This document shows, piece by piece, positions 7,901 to 17,257 of a DNA stretch of 43,734 nucleotides; within the stretch, counting starts at the first letter, position 1; each line of letters opens with the position of its first letter. The notes below the pieces were generated by a model that made no database searches, was not told the origin of the DNA, and saw only the letters and a program-made list of their open reading frames with translations. The position numbers were made by a program, and so were the translations under genes. Origin of the DNA: Jiangella ureilytica (GTDB lineage: Bacteria > Actinomycetota > Actinomycetes > Jiangellales > Jiangellaceae); contig NZ_SMKL01000052.1 of assembly GCF_004348545.1 (NCBI RefSeq), positions 1 through 43,734 of the forward strand. Reading direction: 5' to 3'.

Positions 7901-10900
7901 CGCGTCGCTGATGGTCGTGACAGCGGTGCCGCCGGCGGGCGGCGTCACGTGGATCCGGTCGCCGCCGTAGCGGGTGGTGGTCTCCCACTCCTCCTCGGCG
8001 CCGTCGTACTGGACCGAGCGGATCTCGCGGCCGGCGCCGTCGTACTCCGTGACGACCGAACCGGTGACCTGGGCGTCGGCCGCGACCCAGAGCGAGGTGT
8101 CGACGTCCTGGTCGTTGTAGTACGGGCGCGTGGTCTGGTGGACCCGGCCCTGGGAGTCGTACCTCGTGTCGCTCAGGACCCGGCCGCCGCCGACCGCGGG
8201 CGTCTGCACCTGGCGCGGCCGGAGCAGGCCGTCGAAGAGCTCGTTCGTGCTGGTGTAGACGCCGTTGGGGCCCAGTGACGTGGTCGTGATGACGGTGGGC
8301 GCCTCGCGCCGGACGGTGTAGCTGAACTCGTAGTTCGGGTCGAAGCCCCAGGAGCGGCGCCGGTCCGGCAGCCAGACGCTCGCCGACCGCCCGAGCGGGT
8401 CGTACGCCGTCTCGGTGACCTTGCCGTTGGTGTCGGTGACGACGCGCGGCTCCCCCCAAGCGGGATCGAACGTCGTGGTCACGGTGTGGCCGAGCGGATT
8501 GGTCGTGACCGTCTTGGTGGCCGGGCCGCCGGTCGCCGGCGTATACGCGGTCCTGGTGGTCCGCTGCAGGGCGTCCGTGCTCTCGGTGATCCGGCCGTGC
8601 ACGTCGAACCGCGCCGTCGACTGGACGATGTACTGCGGGCCGGTGGCGGGATGCGCCTCCAGCGTCTCGATCGTGGTGGTGTTGCCGGCGCCGTCGTAGG
8701 CGTACTTCAGGTCGGCGACGGCATCGGCGGGGAACTGGGGCGTCGCACCGCACGACGCGGACACCGTCTGGACCCGGGCGGGCAGTGACCGGATCCCGGA
8801 GCCGATGCCGGTCGCATACGTGGTGCGGGTGCACAGGTCGTCGGCGGCGGTGGCGTCGTCACCCAGATCGTCGACGGCGGTCGTGCGGCCGAGGTCGTCG
8901 TACGACGTGACCGTCCGGGTGACCCGGTCGTCCCGGCCGCCCTCGACCGGCGTGATCACCCGTTCCGACGCGGTCCGGACGATGTAGGCCTGGTAGGAAC
9001 CGCGGGTGGCCGTCGGGCCGCGCCAGTACGGCTCGGTGACGGTCCGGCTGACCACGGTGTTCGAGTCACCGAGGAATGCGGTGTCCTGGAAGGCGAAGCC
9101 CTGCAGCCAGTCGTGGTCGGGCCGCTCCCCGCCGGCGGCGTCCTCGATCAGCACCGACCGGGTCGCGCCGCCGGGCAGCCGGTCGCCGTGCATGCCCCGG
9201 TGGAACCGCTGCTCGGACATGCTGACCGGCCCGGCCGGGTCGTCCTCGCGACCCTGCCGGACGCGGACGCGGGCGTAGCCGCGGAACTCGTTCCAGGTCC
9301 GTTTGGCCTCGGGCGTGAACTCGCCGGTGTCGTAGTGCCAGGCGGCGCCATCGAGGTACTCGTAGGCGATCCGCTGGTCGATGCTGCTGCTGATCCGGTC
9401 CGAGATCGTGACGGTGTCCGCCACGTACTTGTGGAACCAGTCGGTGCGCTCGGCGAAGCCGGGCCGGTTCCACGTCACGGGGTAGCAGCGCAGCGTGTTC
9501 GTGTGCGCGTTCGCCGGCATCGACCGCCCGGGCACGCAGTCGGCGTCGGCGTAGCGGACGTCGATGGCGCCGCCGGACTCCGACACGATGCCCGTGATCC
9601 GGTAGCGCAGCAGCGGCGACAGCCCGTCCTCCTGGTAGACCCGGTTCGGCAGCGCGGTGCCCTCGAACGTCACCGGCTCCATCCGCTCCTCCCCGCCGAC
9701 GAGGCCGGTGTGGGTGATCGACTTCAGCCACAGCGCGGCACCGCTCTCGCCGTCGCCGGGCTCCGGATACTGCTGGTCCAGCGTCCAGCGGTCGACGTCC
9801 TGGTAGCTGCCGTCGCGCAGCACCTGGGTGGTGACGGACGACAGCCGCTGCGTCGACCAGAACGTCGGCGAGTACCGCCCCGCGCAGGTCGTGGTCACGC
9901 ACCGTTCGGTCAGCGGCGTGTCGGGCCAGTTCTTCGGTCGCTCGAACACGCACGTGCTGCCCGGGACGCACCGGTTGGCGACGTCGAACACGACCCGGGC
10001 CGCCGGGCCGCCGGCGACCTGCGTGTGCAGGCCGTAGTCGATCTGGCGCAGGCTGCCGCCGCGGATGTAGGTGACGGCGGCGTCCTTGCCGTTGGTGCCG
10101 AACGAGTTGGACTCCGTCCGGTAGCTGAGCCGGATCATGTTGCCGCGCGCGTCGACGATCGTGTCCAGGTTCCAGCGCCAGGGCTGGGTGCACCTCGACG
10201 CGGCGAACGAGCCAGCGACATGGCAGGGTTCGCCGGCGTCGTCGCCGTAGACGGGCACCGTCCAGGTCGACCCGGAGTCCGGCCGCGACCCGAAGAGGTA
10301 CTGGGTGCCGTCGAGCGTGGTGATCTTCCAGTACTCCTTGCCGTCGGCGCGGGTGAGCAGCTCCACCGTGGACCCGTCGTCGCTGCGCGGACGCCAGGCC
10401 AGCGAGCGGTCGTCGCGGATCAGCTGGCCGCCGCCACCGCCGTAGGTCGCGGTGGCGTTGTGGCTGCGCCAGCACAGGTCGCCGATGGTGTCCGGTGGCA
10501 CCGTGCCGCCGGTCTTGTCCTCGGCGCACGGCCCGTAGTTGCGCTCCACGAATCCGGGGTTGAGGTCCCAGCCGTCGCCGACCCACGACGGCTGGTTGTT
10601 CGTGGCGCTGGTGCGGCCGTCGACGGCGGAGGACTGGTAGCTCAGCGCCAGGCTCGGTGTCAGCCCGCCCGGCACCGGTGGCACCCGCAGCGGGTAGGAC
10701 CAGGTGAAGTCGCCGGTGTGTCCGGCGACGTCCCAGGTCGCCGACGGCGACAGTGAGGTCGCCGTCGGGGTGCCGCCGCCGTCGGCGGCATCGGCGGCCG
10801 CCGTTCCGGTCCCGCTCCGGCCTGCAACGGCCGGCTGCTGATCACCGTGCAGCGCGTCGAGCGTGGCGTCGTCGTCGGCCCGGGCGGTCAGCGGCTGCGC

Positions 10901-11056
10901 CGCCACCTCGGTCGACGGCGTCTCGGGCAGGTCCACCGACGGGCCGCCGGTCGCGGTGGCCGGCTGCTCGCCGGCCACCAGCAGGCCACCGGTCAAGGCG
11001 ACGAGGGCCACGGCGGCCGCCCAGCGGTGCGGCCGGGAGAAGCTCAGGGTGCGCAT
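4916..11056 (-). CDS. Secreted RHS/YD-repeat protein with C-terminal Hint domain and short unknown tail
   Basis: The 2046-residue product starts at ATG 11056, seven bases after AGGAGG, with a signal peptide (core AAAVALVALTGGLLVAG). An SpvB/TcB-like N-terminal region (YPLRVPPVPGGLTPSLALSY) precedes more than a dozen YD repeats (YDPLGRS, YDALGRM, YDAAGNA). The RHS core motif (YDPEQGRFLSVDS) is at about residue 1600, followed by a pretoxin helical segment with a Cys pair (GCFGNGDLGSC). A Hint domain runs from Cys1801 (CHSFAAGTLVLMADGS) to VHNN ending at 1947. The last 99 residues hold CPHGNPDPKKCRTC and a hydrophobic helix ending in VARWISKKSR. The design implies a shell that releases its tail by Hint autoproteolysis. 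The tail matches no toxin family I know, and no immunity gene follows. An upstream LamG gene 14 bp away is in the same operon. Confidence 0.92.
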   Translation of the reverse strand: MRTLSFSRPHRWAAAVALVALTGGLLVAGEQPATATGGPSVDLPETPSTEVAAQPLTARADDDATLDALHGDQQPAVAGRSGTGTAAADAADGGGTPTATSLSPSATWDVAGHTGDFTWSYPLRVPPVPGGLTPSLALSYQSSAVDGRTSATNNQPSWVGDGWDLNPGFVERNYGPCAEDKTGGTVPPDTIGDLCWRSHNATATYGGGGGQLIRDDRSLAWRPRSDDGSTVELLTRADGKEYWKITTLDGTQYLFGSRPDSGSTWTVPVYGDDAGEPCHVAGSFAASRCTQPWRWNLDTIVDARGNMIRLSYRTESNSFGTNGKDAAVTYIRGGSLRQIDYGLHTQVAGGPAARVVFDVANRCVPGSTCVFERPKNWPDTPLTERCVTTTCAGRYSPTFWSTQRLSSVTTQVLRDGSYQDVDRWTLDQQYPEPGDGESGAALWLKSITHTGLVGGEERMEPVTFEGTALPNRVYQEDGLSPLLRYRITGIVSESGGAIDVRYADADCVPGRSMPANAHTNTLRCYPVTWNRPGFAERTDWFHKYVADTVTISDRISSSIDQRIAYEYLDGAAWHYDTGEFTPEAKRTWNEFRGYARVRVRQGREDDPAGPVSMSEQRFHRGMHGDRLPGGATRSVLIEDAAGGERPDHDWLQGFAFQDTAFLGDSNTVVSRTVTEPYWRGPTATRGSYQAYIVRTASERVITPVEGGRDDRVTRTVTSYDDLGRTTAVDDLGDDATAADDLCTRTTYATGIGSGIRSLPARVQTVSASCGATPQFPADAVADLKYAYDGAGNTTTIETLEAHPATGPQYIVQSTARFDVHGRITESTDALQRTTRTAYTPATGGPATKTVTTNPLGHTVTTTFDPAWGEPRVVTDTNGKVTETAYDPLGRSASVWLPDRRRSWGFDPNYEFSYTVRREAPTVITTTSLGPNGVYTSTNELFDGLLRPRQVQTPAVGGGRVLSDTRYDSQGRVHQTTRPYYNDQDVDTSLWVAADAQVTGSVVTEYDGAGREIRSVQYDGAEEEWETTTRYGGDRIHVTPPAGGTAVTTISDARGRPVELHQYHGATATPGEPHDTTTYGYTPSGELATLTDPAGNTWKYTYDLHGRKVRSDDPDTGVVTSTYDSAGQLRTRTDARGQRLDFGYDALGRMLTARSGAGRLLAAWTYDSVKGAVGKPATSTSYDAAGNAFTSSIVAYTARYQPRQTSVTIPASEGVLAGTYDAYTSYAADGSILGESYPAVGGLFEEEVFHTYDDFGRPLTTYGGPEGETVQYASQTDYTVYGELQRLHLGSGTKRAWLSHYYDEPTGRIERTIVDAEVSRPMQADLQYEYDDAGNVTSIADRTQERTADVQCFRYDHLRRLTEAWTPGDGCEDDPRTGALAGPAPYWQSFRYDAVGNRTSRTDHFVTGDVTRAQAYPKPGQPQPHALTTMTTTGPQGTTVAGYEYDAAGNAVRRGDQELSWDEQGMLSSVTENGEVTEYVYDASGQRLLTRGPDGTTLYLGNQEIVLDAATGAETATRHYAHGGGTIAVRTPSDLTWVFNDHHGTAQVAVDAATMTADVRRTDPFGNERGTAPANWPDNRGFVGGVHDERTGLTNLGAREYDPEQGRFLSVDSIIDPSDPQQTNAYAYANNNPVTMADPDGKFYYVDNEGHIRAPAAAGWTPKAQQRVRDAERKWAPYYGRQAAARKAAFDSAGYSEAQYREALKLKNKSLFDVVVEAGGEVLKEFLGINDIKGCFGNGDLGSCISMVINIIPWTKLFRLGELVGAVRKAWNAVSAFRGRQKWADNVLDAVNDAQRQVAGRCHSFAAGTLVLMADGSYEPIDEVELGDEVIATDPETGRTEKRTVVALHTNLDRELADVEVEDVDGDGTQERLETTANHPFWSETDRTWTDAGALEAGDLLLTSGGRRVTVTGVRAHHGARTMHDLTVEGLNTYYVAVDGADALVHNNPASCPHGNPDPKKCRTCSPSGTGAPGSPKFTVDGPRGYPTSTTHQIVTKGDDVLAGMLKGQNAAGGDFLLSIPVAAAALGAGIAQGVRTVARWISKKSR

Positions 11057-11070
11057 CGGGATCCTCCTGG

Positions 11071-14000
11071 TCAGGGCTGGGGCGTTGTGGCCCGGGCGGC
11101 GATCTCCGCGTCCGGGACGATGCCGGCGTCGACGCGGACCTCGTCGATGGAGCCGCGGAAGAACAGGGCCGGGTCGCCGCCGTAGAGCGCCCGTCCGATG
11201 GCCAGGCCACCGCCCGCGGACCACAGCGACACGTCGTCGCGCGCGCCGGCCAGCTCGCCGTCGACGTACAGCCGCAGCTGCCGCGCGGCGTAGTCGTAGA
11301 CACCGGTCAGGTGTGTCCACTCGTTCAGCACGGCGGCCCGCTCGGAGCGCGCGTAGACGGTGCGGGCGCCGTCGGCGTCCTGGGCCGGCGCTCCGAAGAT
11401 CCAGCGGTCCAGGCTGGGCTCGTACTGCAGCACGAAACCGCTCATCTGGATGCCGTCCTGCGACAGCACCGTCTGCACGGCCGGCTCGTGGGTGAGCTTC
11501 GCCCAGGCCGAGACCGTGAAGCTGCCGCCGGTCTGCACGCCCCAGCGCCCCGTGGTGGCAGCGCTCTCGCCGTCGAGCACCAGCGCCCGCCCGCGCACGC
11601 CGGCGCCGTAGGCGATGACACCGCCGTCGTCCGCCGTGGCGGCGTTGGCCCGCGACGAGGTGTCGGCGAGCGAGTCGTCGAGCGGCCAGGTGCCCTGGAC
11701 GCTCGCCGGCGTGTCGTCGTGGACGGCACGCAGCTGGGTGGTCGACAGCGCACCGCCGAACACCCGGACGTCGTCGAGGACGCCCTTGAAGAAGCCGGCC
11801 GCCGCACCCCCGGACCGGCCGCGGCCGATCGCGAGGACGCCATCGGCCGCCGGCGGCGCCACGCCGACCGCCGCCCCCGCCAACCGGCCGTTGACGTACA
11901 GCCGCAACTGGCCGGTCGTCGCCGGCGTCGGTCCGGCGTCGTAGACCAGTGCGAGGTTCGTCCACAACCCGGCCGTCGCCGGCTCCGCCGACGTCGCGAC
12001 CGCCGGCGCACCGCTCGCGCCCTGCAGCGAGGCGCGCCAGGAGCGGGTGGCGCCGTCGTAGGCCAGCGCGAACGCGCTGCCGGCTCCGCCGTCCTGGCTC
12101 ACGACCGTCCTGGTCGCGGTGTCGGCCGGGCCGACGCTCAGGTACGCCCAAGCGGTGACGGTGAAGCTTCCGGTTCCTGTGACGACGGGTCCGGCGGTCT
12201 GGAGCTGGTCGTCGGCGCCGTCGAACTGCCGGCCGGCACCGATCCGGCCGCTGCCCAGCCATGTCGCGCCGGTCACCGTGGCGGGGTGGCTGCGCGGCGG
12301 CGCGGAGTCCGGGACCGTCGGCGTGTTCTCGTCCAGGGTCCAGCGAGCGGTGCCGGCGACGGGCACGGGCGCGGTGCCGGCGTCCTCCGGGTAGGAGTCG
12401 TACAAGTTGCCGATCCGGGCGTCGTCGAGCGCGCCGCCGTACACCCGGACGTCGTCGACCTTGCCGTGGAAGAACTGACCCGGCTCACCGGCGGCGTCCA
12501 GGCCACGGCCGATCGCCAGCGCGCCGTCGGCCTGCCACGGCTCGAGCAGCGTCGCACCGCCCTTGCGGGTCCCGTTGACGTACAGCCAGAGCTGCCCGGT
12601 GGTGGCGTCGTACACGCCGACCAGGTGCACCCACTCCTCCAGGTCCGAGGGGATGACGGTGACGGCGGCGGGCGGCTGAACCTCACTCTCGTCGGCGCTG
12701 GGCATCTCGAAGACCCAGACCCCCGGGTCGTTCTGGCCCTGGTCGACCTTGTGCCCGAGCCGGAACTTGCTCGTGTCGGCCCCGTCGAGGCTCACCGCGG
12801 TACGCGAGCAGGAGAACTCGTCGCCGGGATCGCAGGTCTCTTCGAGCCGCACCCACGCCGACACCGAGAAGCTGGCGTCGGAGCGCACGTCCACGCCGGT
12901 GACGGAGACGTGGTCGTCCTCGCCGTCGAGATCCACCGCGTTGCCGAGGTACCCCGGGACCCGGGTCGCGCCAACGGCGGTACCGGTGCGCCGCCCGACG
13001 GCGTCCGCCACGAGCTCGCCACTGCTCTCGTCGAGCTGCCACTGGTGCACGAGGGTGAGGTCGCGGCCCGCCATCGCGCGGACCTCGGCCGCGAACAGTC
13101 CGCGGCTGAAGACCGCGACGTCGTCGACCGCGCCCGGGAAGAAGTCGGCCGGGGCGCCGTTCCACTGGGCGGCTGCGACGACGAGGGCGCCGGTGCCGTG
13201 GGTCCACGTCTGGTGGTGCTCCGCGGTCCCGGCGTCGACGCCGTTGACGTACAGGGTCATCCGCTTCGCGCCGGCGTCGTACACCGCGGCGAGGTGCGTC
13301 CACACGCCCGGTTGCGCCTCGGGCCCGACGATGCGGTCGTGCCGGCTGCCACCGCCGTTCACGTCGGCGCCGAACATGGCGAACGCCCAGTGGCCGTCGG
13401 CCGTGGCCTGCAGCTGGAACCCGCTGGTCCTGGAGCCGTCCTGGGAGACCACGGCGGCATTCCCGCCGACCTCGTCGAGCTTGGCCCACGCGGTGACGGC
13501 GAAGGTCCGCTCGACGTCGACGGCGTGCGGCAGCCGCAGGTGCGCGCCGTCGCCGTCGAGGCGGGCCGCCAGGTCGGTCGGGTCGGGGACGTTCGTCTGG
13601 CCGGCGGTCCACTCGACGCCGCCCTCCGCCGAGCCGGCCGGAAGCCTCCCCGTCGCCTCCTCGGCGTTGCCGTCCAGCGCCCACTCGCCGACCGTCACGC
13701 CGTCGCGACTGACCAGGCCCTGCAGCTCGGCCTCGGTGACGGCACGGCTGTAGACCCGGACCTCGTCGACCATGCCGGCCCAGTAGCCGGACGGACCGCC
13801 GTTGAATCCGCGCCCGACGACGAACGCCCCGGTCGCGTCGTACGTGCGGGTCTGCGGCGCCGTCGCGACCAGATCGCCGTTGACGTAGAGCCGGACCTCC
13901 GGTGTCTCGAGGCCGTCGTCGTAGACCACCGCGAGATGCACCTCGTCGCCGACGACCGCCGGCTCGTCCACCGGCGAGCGCAGCATCTGCCCGCCGCCGT

Positions 14001-17000
14001 CGGCGCTGTCCGGACTGTAGAGCTCCCACACGCCCACCTCGCCGAGCTGCCGGTAGCCGAGGAAGAACCCGCTCAGCCGGCCGCCGTCCTGGGACAACGC
14101 GGTCACGGTGGCGCCGTCGGCGGGCTTCTCGTCCAGGCGCACCCAGCCCGCAACGGTGAACGCCTGATCGGTGTGGACGACAGGCCCGCCGGTGACCGCC
14201 TGGCCGCCGTCGGCCGCGTTCGGGCCGGTGTCGCCGGGCAGCAACAGCCCGCCGCCGACCGCGCCACCGTCGGGCAGCTGGTCCGGATCCGCGGGATCGT
14301 CGCCCGAGAGCTCCGCGCCGCCGGAGAGCGCGAGCATGTCGCCGGGGACCGCGTTGCGCGCGGTCGTGCCGGACGGCTCCTCGAAGGCCCAGTGCGCCAC
14401 CTGCACGTTGTCGGCGCCGACGGCCGCGTGCACCTCCTCCGGCCGGAGCACCCGGTCGTACACCTCGACCTCGTCGATGGCCCCCGGCCAGTGGTCGACG
14501 GCGGGGTTGCCGTTCCACTGCGTCCGGCCGATGCGCAGGTAGCCGTTCGCGTGCCAGTCCGGGACCACCCGGGTGACGGCGGGGCCCGACGGGACCCCGT
14601 CGACGTAGAGCTGTAGCGTCCGGGCCTCGGCGTCGTAGACGCCAGTGAGGTGGGTCCAGACCCCGACCCGGGCGGGCTGCGCCGACTGCGCCATGTCGGT
14701 GCCCTTGTAGGTGGCCTTGTCGCGGGCCATTCCGAACGCCCACCTGCCGCTCTCCGGGCGGTACCAGAGGTCGAAGCCGGCGAACGCGCCGTCGCTGTCC
14801 TGGCTGACGGCCGCGTGCGCGCCGCCGGCCGCGTCGAGGCGCACCCACGCGGCGACGGAGAAGCTCTCGTCCGTGCGGACGGCGTTCGGCACCGCGACCG
14901 AGCCGTTGACGCCGTCGAGCCGCAACGCCTGGCCGACGGCGCCGGGCACGTAGTCGAGGCCGCCCTGAGCCACACCGTCACGGTCGCCGAGGAACGCGTC
15001 GTCGACGGTGCTGCCGTCCAGCGACCACTGCCCCAGCGGGCCGTTGCCGGCGCGGACGTAGAAGTGGTGCACGGCCCGCTGGCTCCGGTGGCCGGCCCGG
15101 TCGACGCTCCAGACGTAGAGGTCCTGCGGCCCGTCGCCCGGCGGGATCAGCCGGATGGTGGCCGGCCCGCCGAGCGCGCGGGCGACGATCTTGCCGGTGG
15201 GCGCGCCGTTCCAGCCGTACAGGTAGTGGTCGATGTCGCCGACACCGTTGGCGCCGAAGTCGAACGTCCCCTCCACCCCGACGCCGCCGTGCCAGCGGTT
15301 GTCGGCGGCGTAGAGCCGACCGGCGACCGTCGGCGGGTGCGCCGGCGCCGTCCGGTCCGAGACGAACGTCGGTCCCAGCGCCCACGGGCTGCCATGCGCG
15401 CCGTCGTCGCCCTTCACCGCCCACTCGATGACGGCGTTGCTGCCGTCCTGGCGCCTCGGCAGGCTCTGGACGAGGTCGTGGATGCTCCCGTTGCTCTTGA
15501 ATCCGCCCCAGGTCTGCGTCGCGACGCCGTTGACCTTCACCTGCCAGAGCGCGCGCAGCTGGTCCGCGGGGTCGGGGTCGGCGAGCCGCGCCTGGAACCG
15601 GATGCTGTCGTCGGAGACGTACCGCACGCCGCCGCACCAGTGGCAGGGTGCGGGGATCGCCGGGTCGCTGGTCAGCCCCGTCGGCGTGCTCGGGTGCGTG
15701 TTGAACTTGACCCGCAACTTGGCGTTGTTGTCGTACTTGCGCCAGTACGGGTTCTGGTGGAGGTCGCCCTCGTTCTCCGCCTTGATCAGGAACGTCGTGT
15801 AGCCGCCCTTGTTCACCGCGCTGGTCACCAGCAGACCGGCGCCCTTGTTGCCCGGGCAGCCGCGGAGGGCGTTCACGGCGGGCGGGACGAAGCTGCCCAG
15901 CCGGTCGTTGACCGGTTGCCTCCCCCAGCGGGTGCTGTTGTCGACCGGTGTTCGCGCCTCCCACAGCTCGTGCCTGGATCCGGTGGCGCAGGACGGGCTG
16001 TAGACGACGGTGACGTCCATGTACGCCTCGAGCACCTCCTTGCCCGCCAGGAAACTGGTGTCGAAGCGCCAGTAGGTGCGGGCGATGCCGATGCCGTTGC
16101 AGTGGCTCCACCCGGTCCAGCAGTGGCCGACCTGAGCGAGCGGTGGCTCGCCGCTGCTGTTCGGGCGGGCCTGGTCGGAGCCCGAGAGCACCGTGGTCCA
16201 GAACTGCTTGTCCGCGGTGTGCCACTTCGGGTCGACGGTGACGGGGTACCGGGTCGCCTCGTCGTCGAGGAACGCCTCGTCCGGCCGCAGCACCAGCGCG
16301 CCGTCGTCGACGGCGACGCCGACCGAAGCCTGCCGCCGCTCGGGCGTCGAGGCGTCCCACATGATCGACGGGGCCGCCGAGAACAGCAACACGCCGGCGG
16401 AGTCGCGCGCCTCCAGCCCGCCACCCGGCGTCGCCGTCAGCCCGACCCCGTCGGTGCGCACACCCAGCCGGACCTCGCGGACGGCGGGATTCGCCGCCGC
16501 CTCCGCGCTCTCGACGACCAGGTACTGCGCGTAGCCGTCGGCATCGGCCTCGAGCACCAGATCGACGCCGGGCAGTACCTCCGGGTAGGTCGCCGCGGCG
16601 CCGTGGAGCACCGGCTCCGGCAGTTCGCCGTCGGGCCAGGAGAGCTCGATCCAGGCATCGTCCCGGCCGTACCGGACCAAGGGTCCGTCGCCGCCACCGG
16701 AGAACGCCATCGCCACCGGGGTGGCCACGGGGCCGACGGTGCCGTCGCCGCGTTGCGCGAGCGTGGTATCGATGTCGACCCAGCCGCCCTCGTCGAGCAT
16801 CCGCTCCGGCTCCGAGCTCAGCTCGGCGGTCATCGTCCCGTCCGGCTCGGCGAACACGGTGCGGGTCTCGGTGCGCAGGCCGGTCACCTCGACCCGCTCT
16901 CCCCGCGACCGTGCCTCCTCGACCGCGACGGCCGTCTCGTCGGGCGGCGCGGCCGACGGCGGCGCGGCCGACGGCGGCGCGGCCGACGGCGGCGCGGCCG

Positions 17001-17109
17001 GTGCGGCCGGTGCGACCGGCGCCGGGAGCAGCGTCCCGATCATGAGGGCGGCCGCCGTCCCGGCAACCGCGCGCACACCCGCACGCCTCATCCATGCAGA
17101 CCTGGTCAT
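11071..17109 (-). CDS. Giant secreted protein with six LamG domains
   Basis: The 2012-residue protein starts at ATG 17109 with GGAGGG upstream. It has a signal peptide, then a low-complexity (PPSAA)n stretch at about residues 35-60. Residues about 60-400 resemble the N-terminal region common to actinobacterial LamG/RHS partners (YPVTVDPKW, then a DNRLRE/CBM-like sandwich). Six concanavalin-A-like LamG domains begin near residues 688, 903, 1140, 1351, 1586 and 1806. Each contains a SFSVAAWVRL-like strand, a W(T/V)HL...VYD turn, LYVDG and a closing (I/V)DEVRVY motif. LamG domains bind glycans or protein ligands, so this is probably a surface adhesin or matrix protein. The next gene, RHS, starts 14 bp after its stop and is presumably co-transcribed. 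Confidence 0.9.
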   Translation of the reverse strand: MTRSAWMRRAGVRAVAGTAAALMIGTLLPAPVAPAAPAAPPSAAPPSAAPPSAAPPDETAVAVEEARSRGERVEVTGLRTETRTVFAEPDGTMTAELSSEPERMLDEGGWVDIDTTLAQRGDGTVGPVATPVAMAFSGGGDGPLVRYGRDDAWIELSWPDGELPEPVLHGAAATYPEVLPGVDLVLEADADGYAQYLVVESAEAAANPAVREVRLGVRTDGVGLTATPGGGLEARDSAGVLLFSAAPSIMWDASTPERRQASVGVAVDDGALVLRPDEAFLDDEATRYPVTVDPKWHTADKQFWTTVLSGSDQARPNSSGEPPLAQVGHCWTGWSHCNGIGIARTYWRFDTSFLAGKEVLEAYMDVTVVYSPSCATGSRHELWEARTPVDNSTRWGRQPVNDRLGSFVPPAVNALRGCPGNKGAGLLVTSAVNKGGYTTFLIKAENEGDLHQNPYWRKYDNNAKLRVKFNTHPSTPTGLTSDPAIPAPCHWCGGVRYVSDDSIRFQARLADPDPADQLRALWQVKVNGVATQTWGGFKSNGSIHDLVQSLPRRQDGSNAVIEWAVKGDDGAHGSPWALGPTFVSDRTAPAHPPTVAGRLYAADNRWHGGVGVEGTFDFGANGVGDIDHYLYGWNGAPTGKIVARALGGPATIRLIPPGDGPQDLYVWSVDRAGHRSQRAVHHFYVRAGNGPLGQWSLDGSTVDDAFLGDRDGVAQGGLDYVPGAVGQALRLDGVNGSVAVPNAVRTDESFSVAAWVRLDAAGGAHAAVSQDSDGAFAGFDLWYRPESGRWAFGMARDKATYKGTDMAQSAQPARVGVWTHLTGVYDAEARTLQLYVDGVPSGPAVTRVVPDWHANGYLRIGRTQWNGNPAVDHWPGAIDEVEVYDRVLRPEEVHAAVGADNVQVAHWAFEEPSGTTARNAVPGDMLALSGGAELSGDDPADPDQLPDGGAVGGGLLLPGDTGPNAADGGQAVTGGPVVHTDQAFTVAGWVRLDEKPADGATVTALSQDGGRLSGFFLGYRQLGEVGVWELYSPDSADGGGQMLRSPVDEPAVVGDEVHLAVVYDDGLETPEVRLYVNGDLVATAPQTRTYDATGAFVVGRGFNGGPSGYWAGMVDEVRVYSRAVTEAELQGLVSRDGVTVGEWALDGNAEEATGRLPAGSAEGGVEWTAGQTNVPDPTDLAARLDGDGAHLRLPHAVDVERTFAVTAWAKLDEVGGNAAVVSQDGSRTSGFQLQATADGHWAFAMFGADVNGGGSRHDRIVGPEAQPGVWTHLAAVYDAGAKRMTLYVNGVDAGTAEHHQTWTHGTGALVVAAAQWNGAPADFFPGAVDDVAVFSRGLFAAEVRAMAGRDLTLVHQWQLDESSGELVADAVGRRTGTAVGATRVPGYLGNAVDLDGEDDHVSVTGVDVRSDASFSVSAWVRLEETCDPGDEFSCSRTAVSLDGADTSKFRLGHKVDQGQNDPGVWVFEMPSADESEVQPPAAVTVIPSDLEEWVHLVGVYDATTGQLWLYVNGTRKGGATLLEPWQADGALAIGRGLDAAGEPGQFFHGKVDDVRVYGGALDDARIGNLYDSYPEDAGTAPVPVAGTARWTLDENTPTVPDSAPPRSHPATVTGATWLGSGRIGAGRQFDGADDQLQTAGPVVTGTGSFTVTAWAYLSVGPADTATRTVVSQDGGAGSAFALAYDGATRSWRASLQGASGAPAVATSAEPATAGLWTNLALVYDAGPTPATTGQLRLYVNGRLAGAAVGVAPPAADGVLAIGRGRSGGAAAGFFKGVLDDVRVFGGALSTTQLRAVHDDTPASVQGTWPLDDSLADTSSRANAATADDGGVIAYGAGVRGRALVLDGESAATTGRWGVQTGGSFTVSAWAKLTHEPAVQTVLSQDGIQMSGFVLQYEPSLDRWIFGAPAQDADGARTVYARSERAAVLNEWTHLTGVYDYAARQLRLYVDGELAGARDDVSLWSAGGGLAIGRALYGGDPALFFRGSIDEVRVDAGIVPDAEIAARATTPQP
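16943..17002. repeat. 15-bp tandem repeat in the LamG gene
   Basis: Three exact copies of a 15-bp unit (ggcggcgcggccgac on the + strand) and a partial fourth encode the repeated PPSAA pentapeptide just after the signal peptide of the LamG protein. Because the unit is a multiple of three, copy-number change would keep the frame and alter only the length of the linker. Confidence 0.8.
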
Positions 17110-17196
17110 CCGACGTCCCTCCAGCACAACCCGAACCCACGAACCGGCCAGGGGGAGCCCCCAGGTCGACATATCGTGACGATCGACGTCTTCATC

Positions 17197-17221
17197 CCTG
17201 CTTCACCGCGGCTTCAGCAGG
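17197..17221. promoter_or_regulatory. Inverted repeat in the divergent LamG/methyltransferase promoter region
   Basis: CCTGCT (17197-17202) and AGCAGG (17216-17221) flank a 13-base centre containing CCGCGG. It lies in the 148-bp gap between the divergent LamG and methyltransferase genes. Symmetry and position suggest an operator or hairpin; nothing identifies a ligand. Confidence 0.3.
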
Positions 17222-17257
17222 GGACGGGGGACGACGCGGCCGCTAGGCTCGGTCCCG

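Noticed and set aside
5084-8278. Very long open frame on the + strand opposite the RHS gene (about 1064 codons), and similar ones at 10753-14616 and 14650-17850
   Set aside because: These are antisense shadows typical of very GC-rich coding DNA: Arg/Gly/Val/Ala-rich composition, no motifs, no ribosome sites, and the minus-strand proteins carry clear domains.
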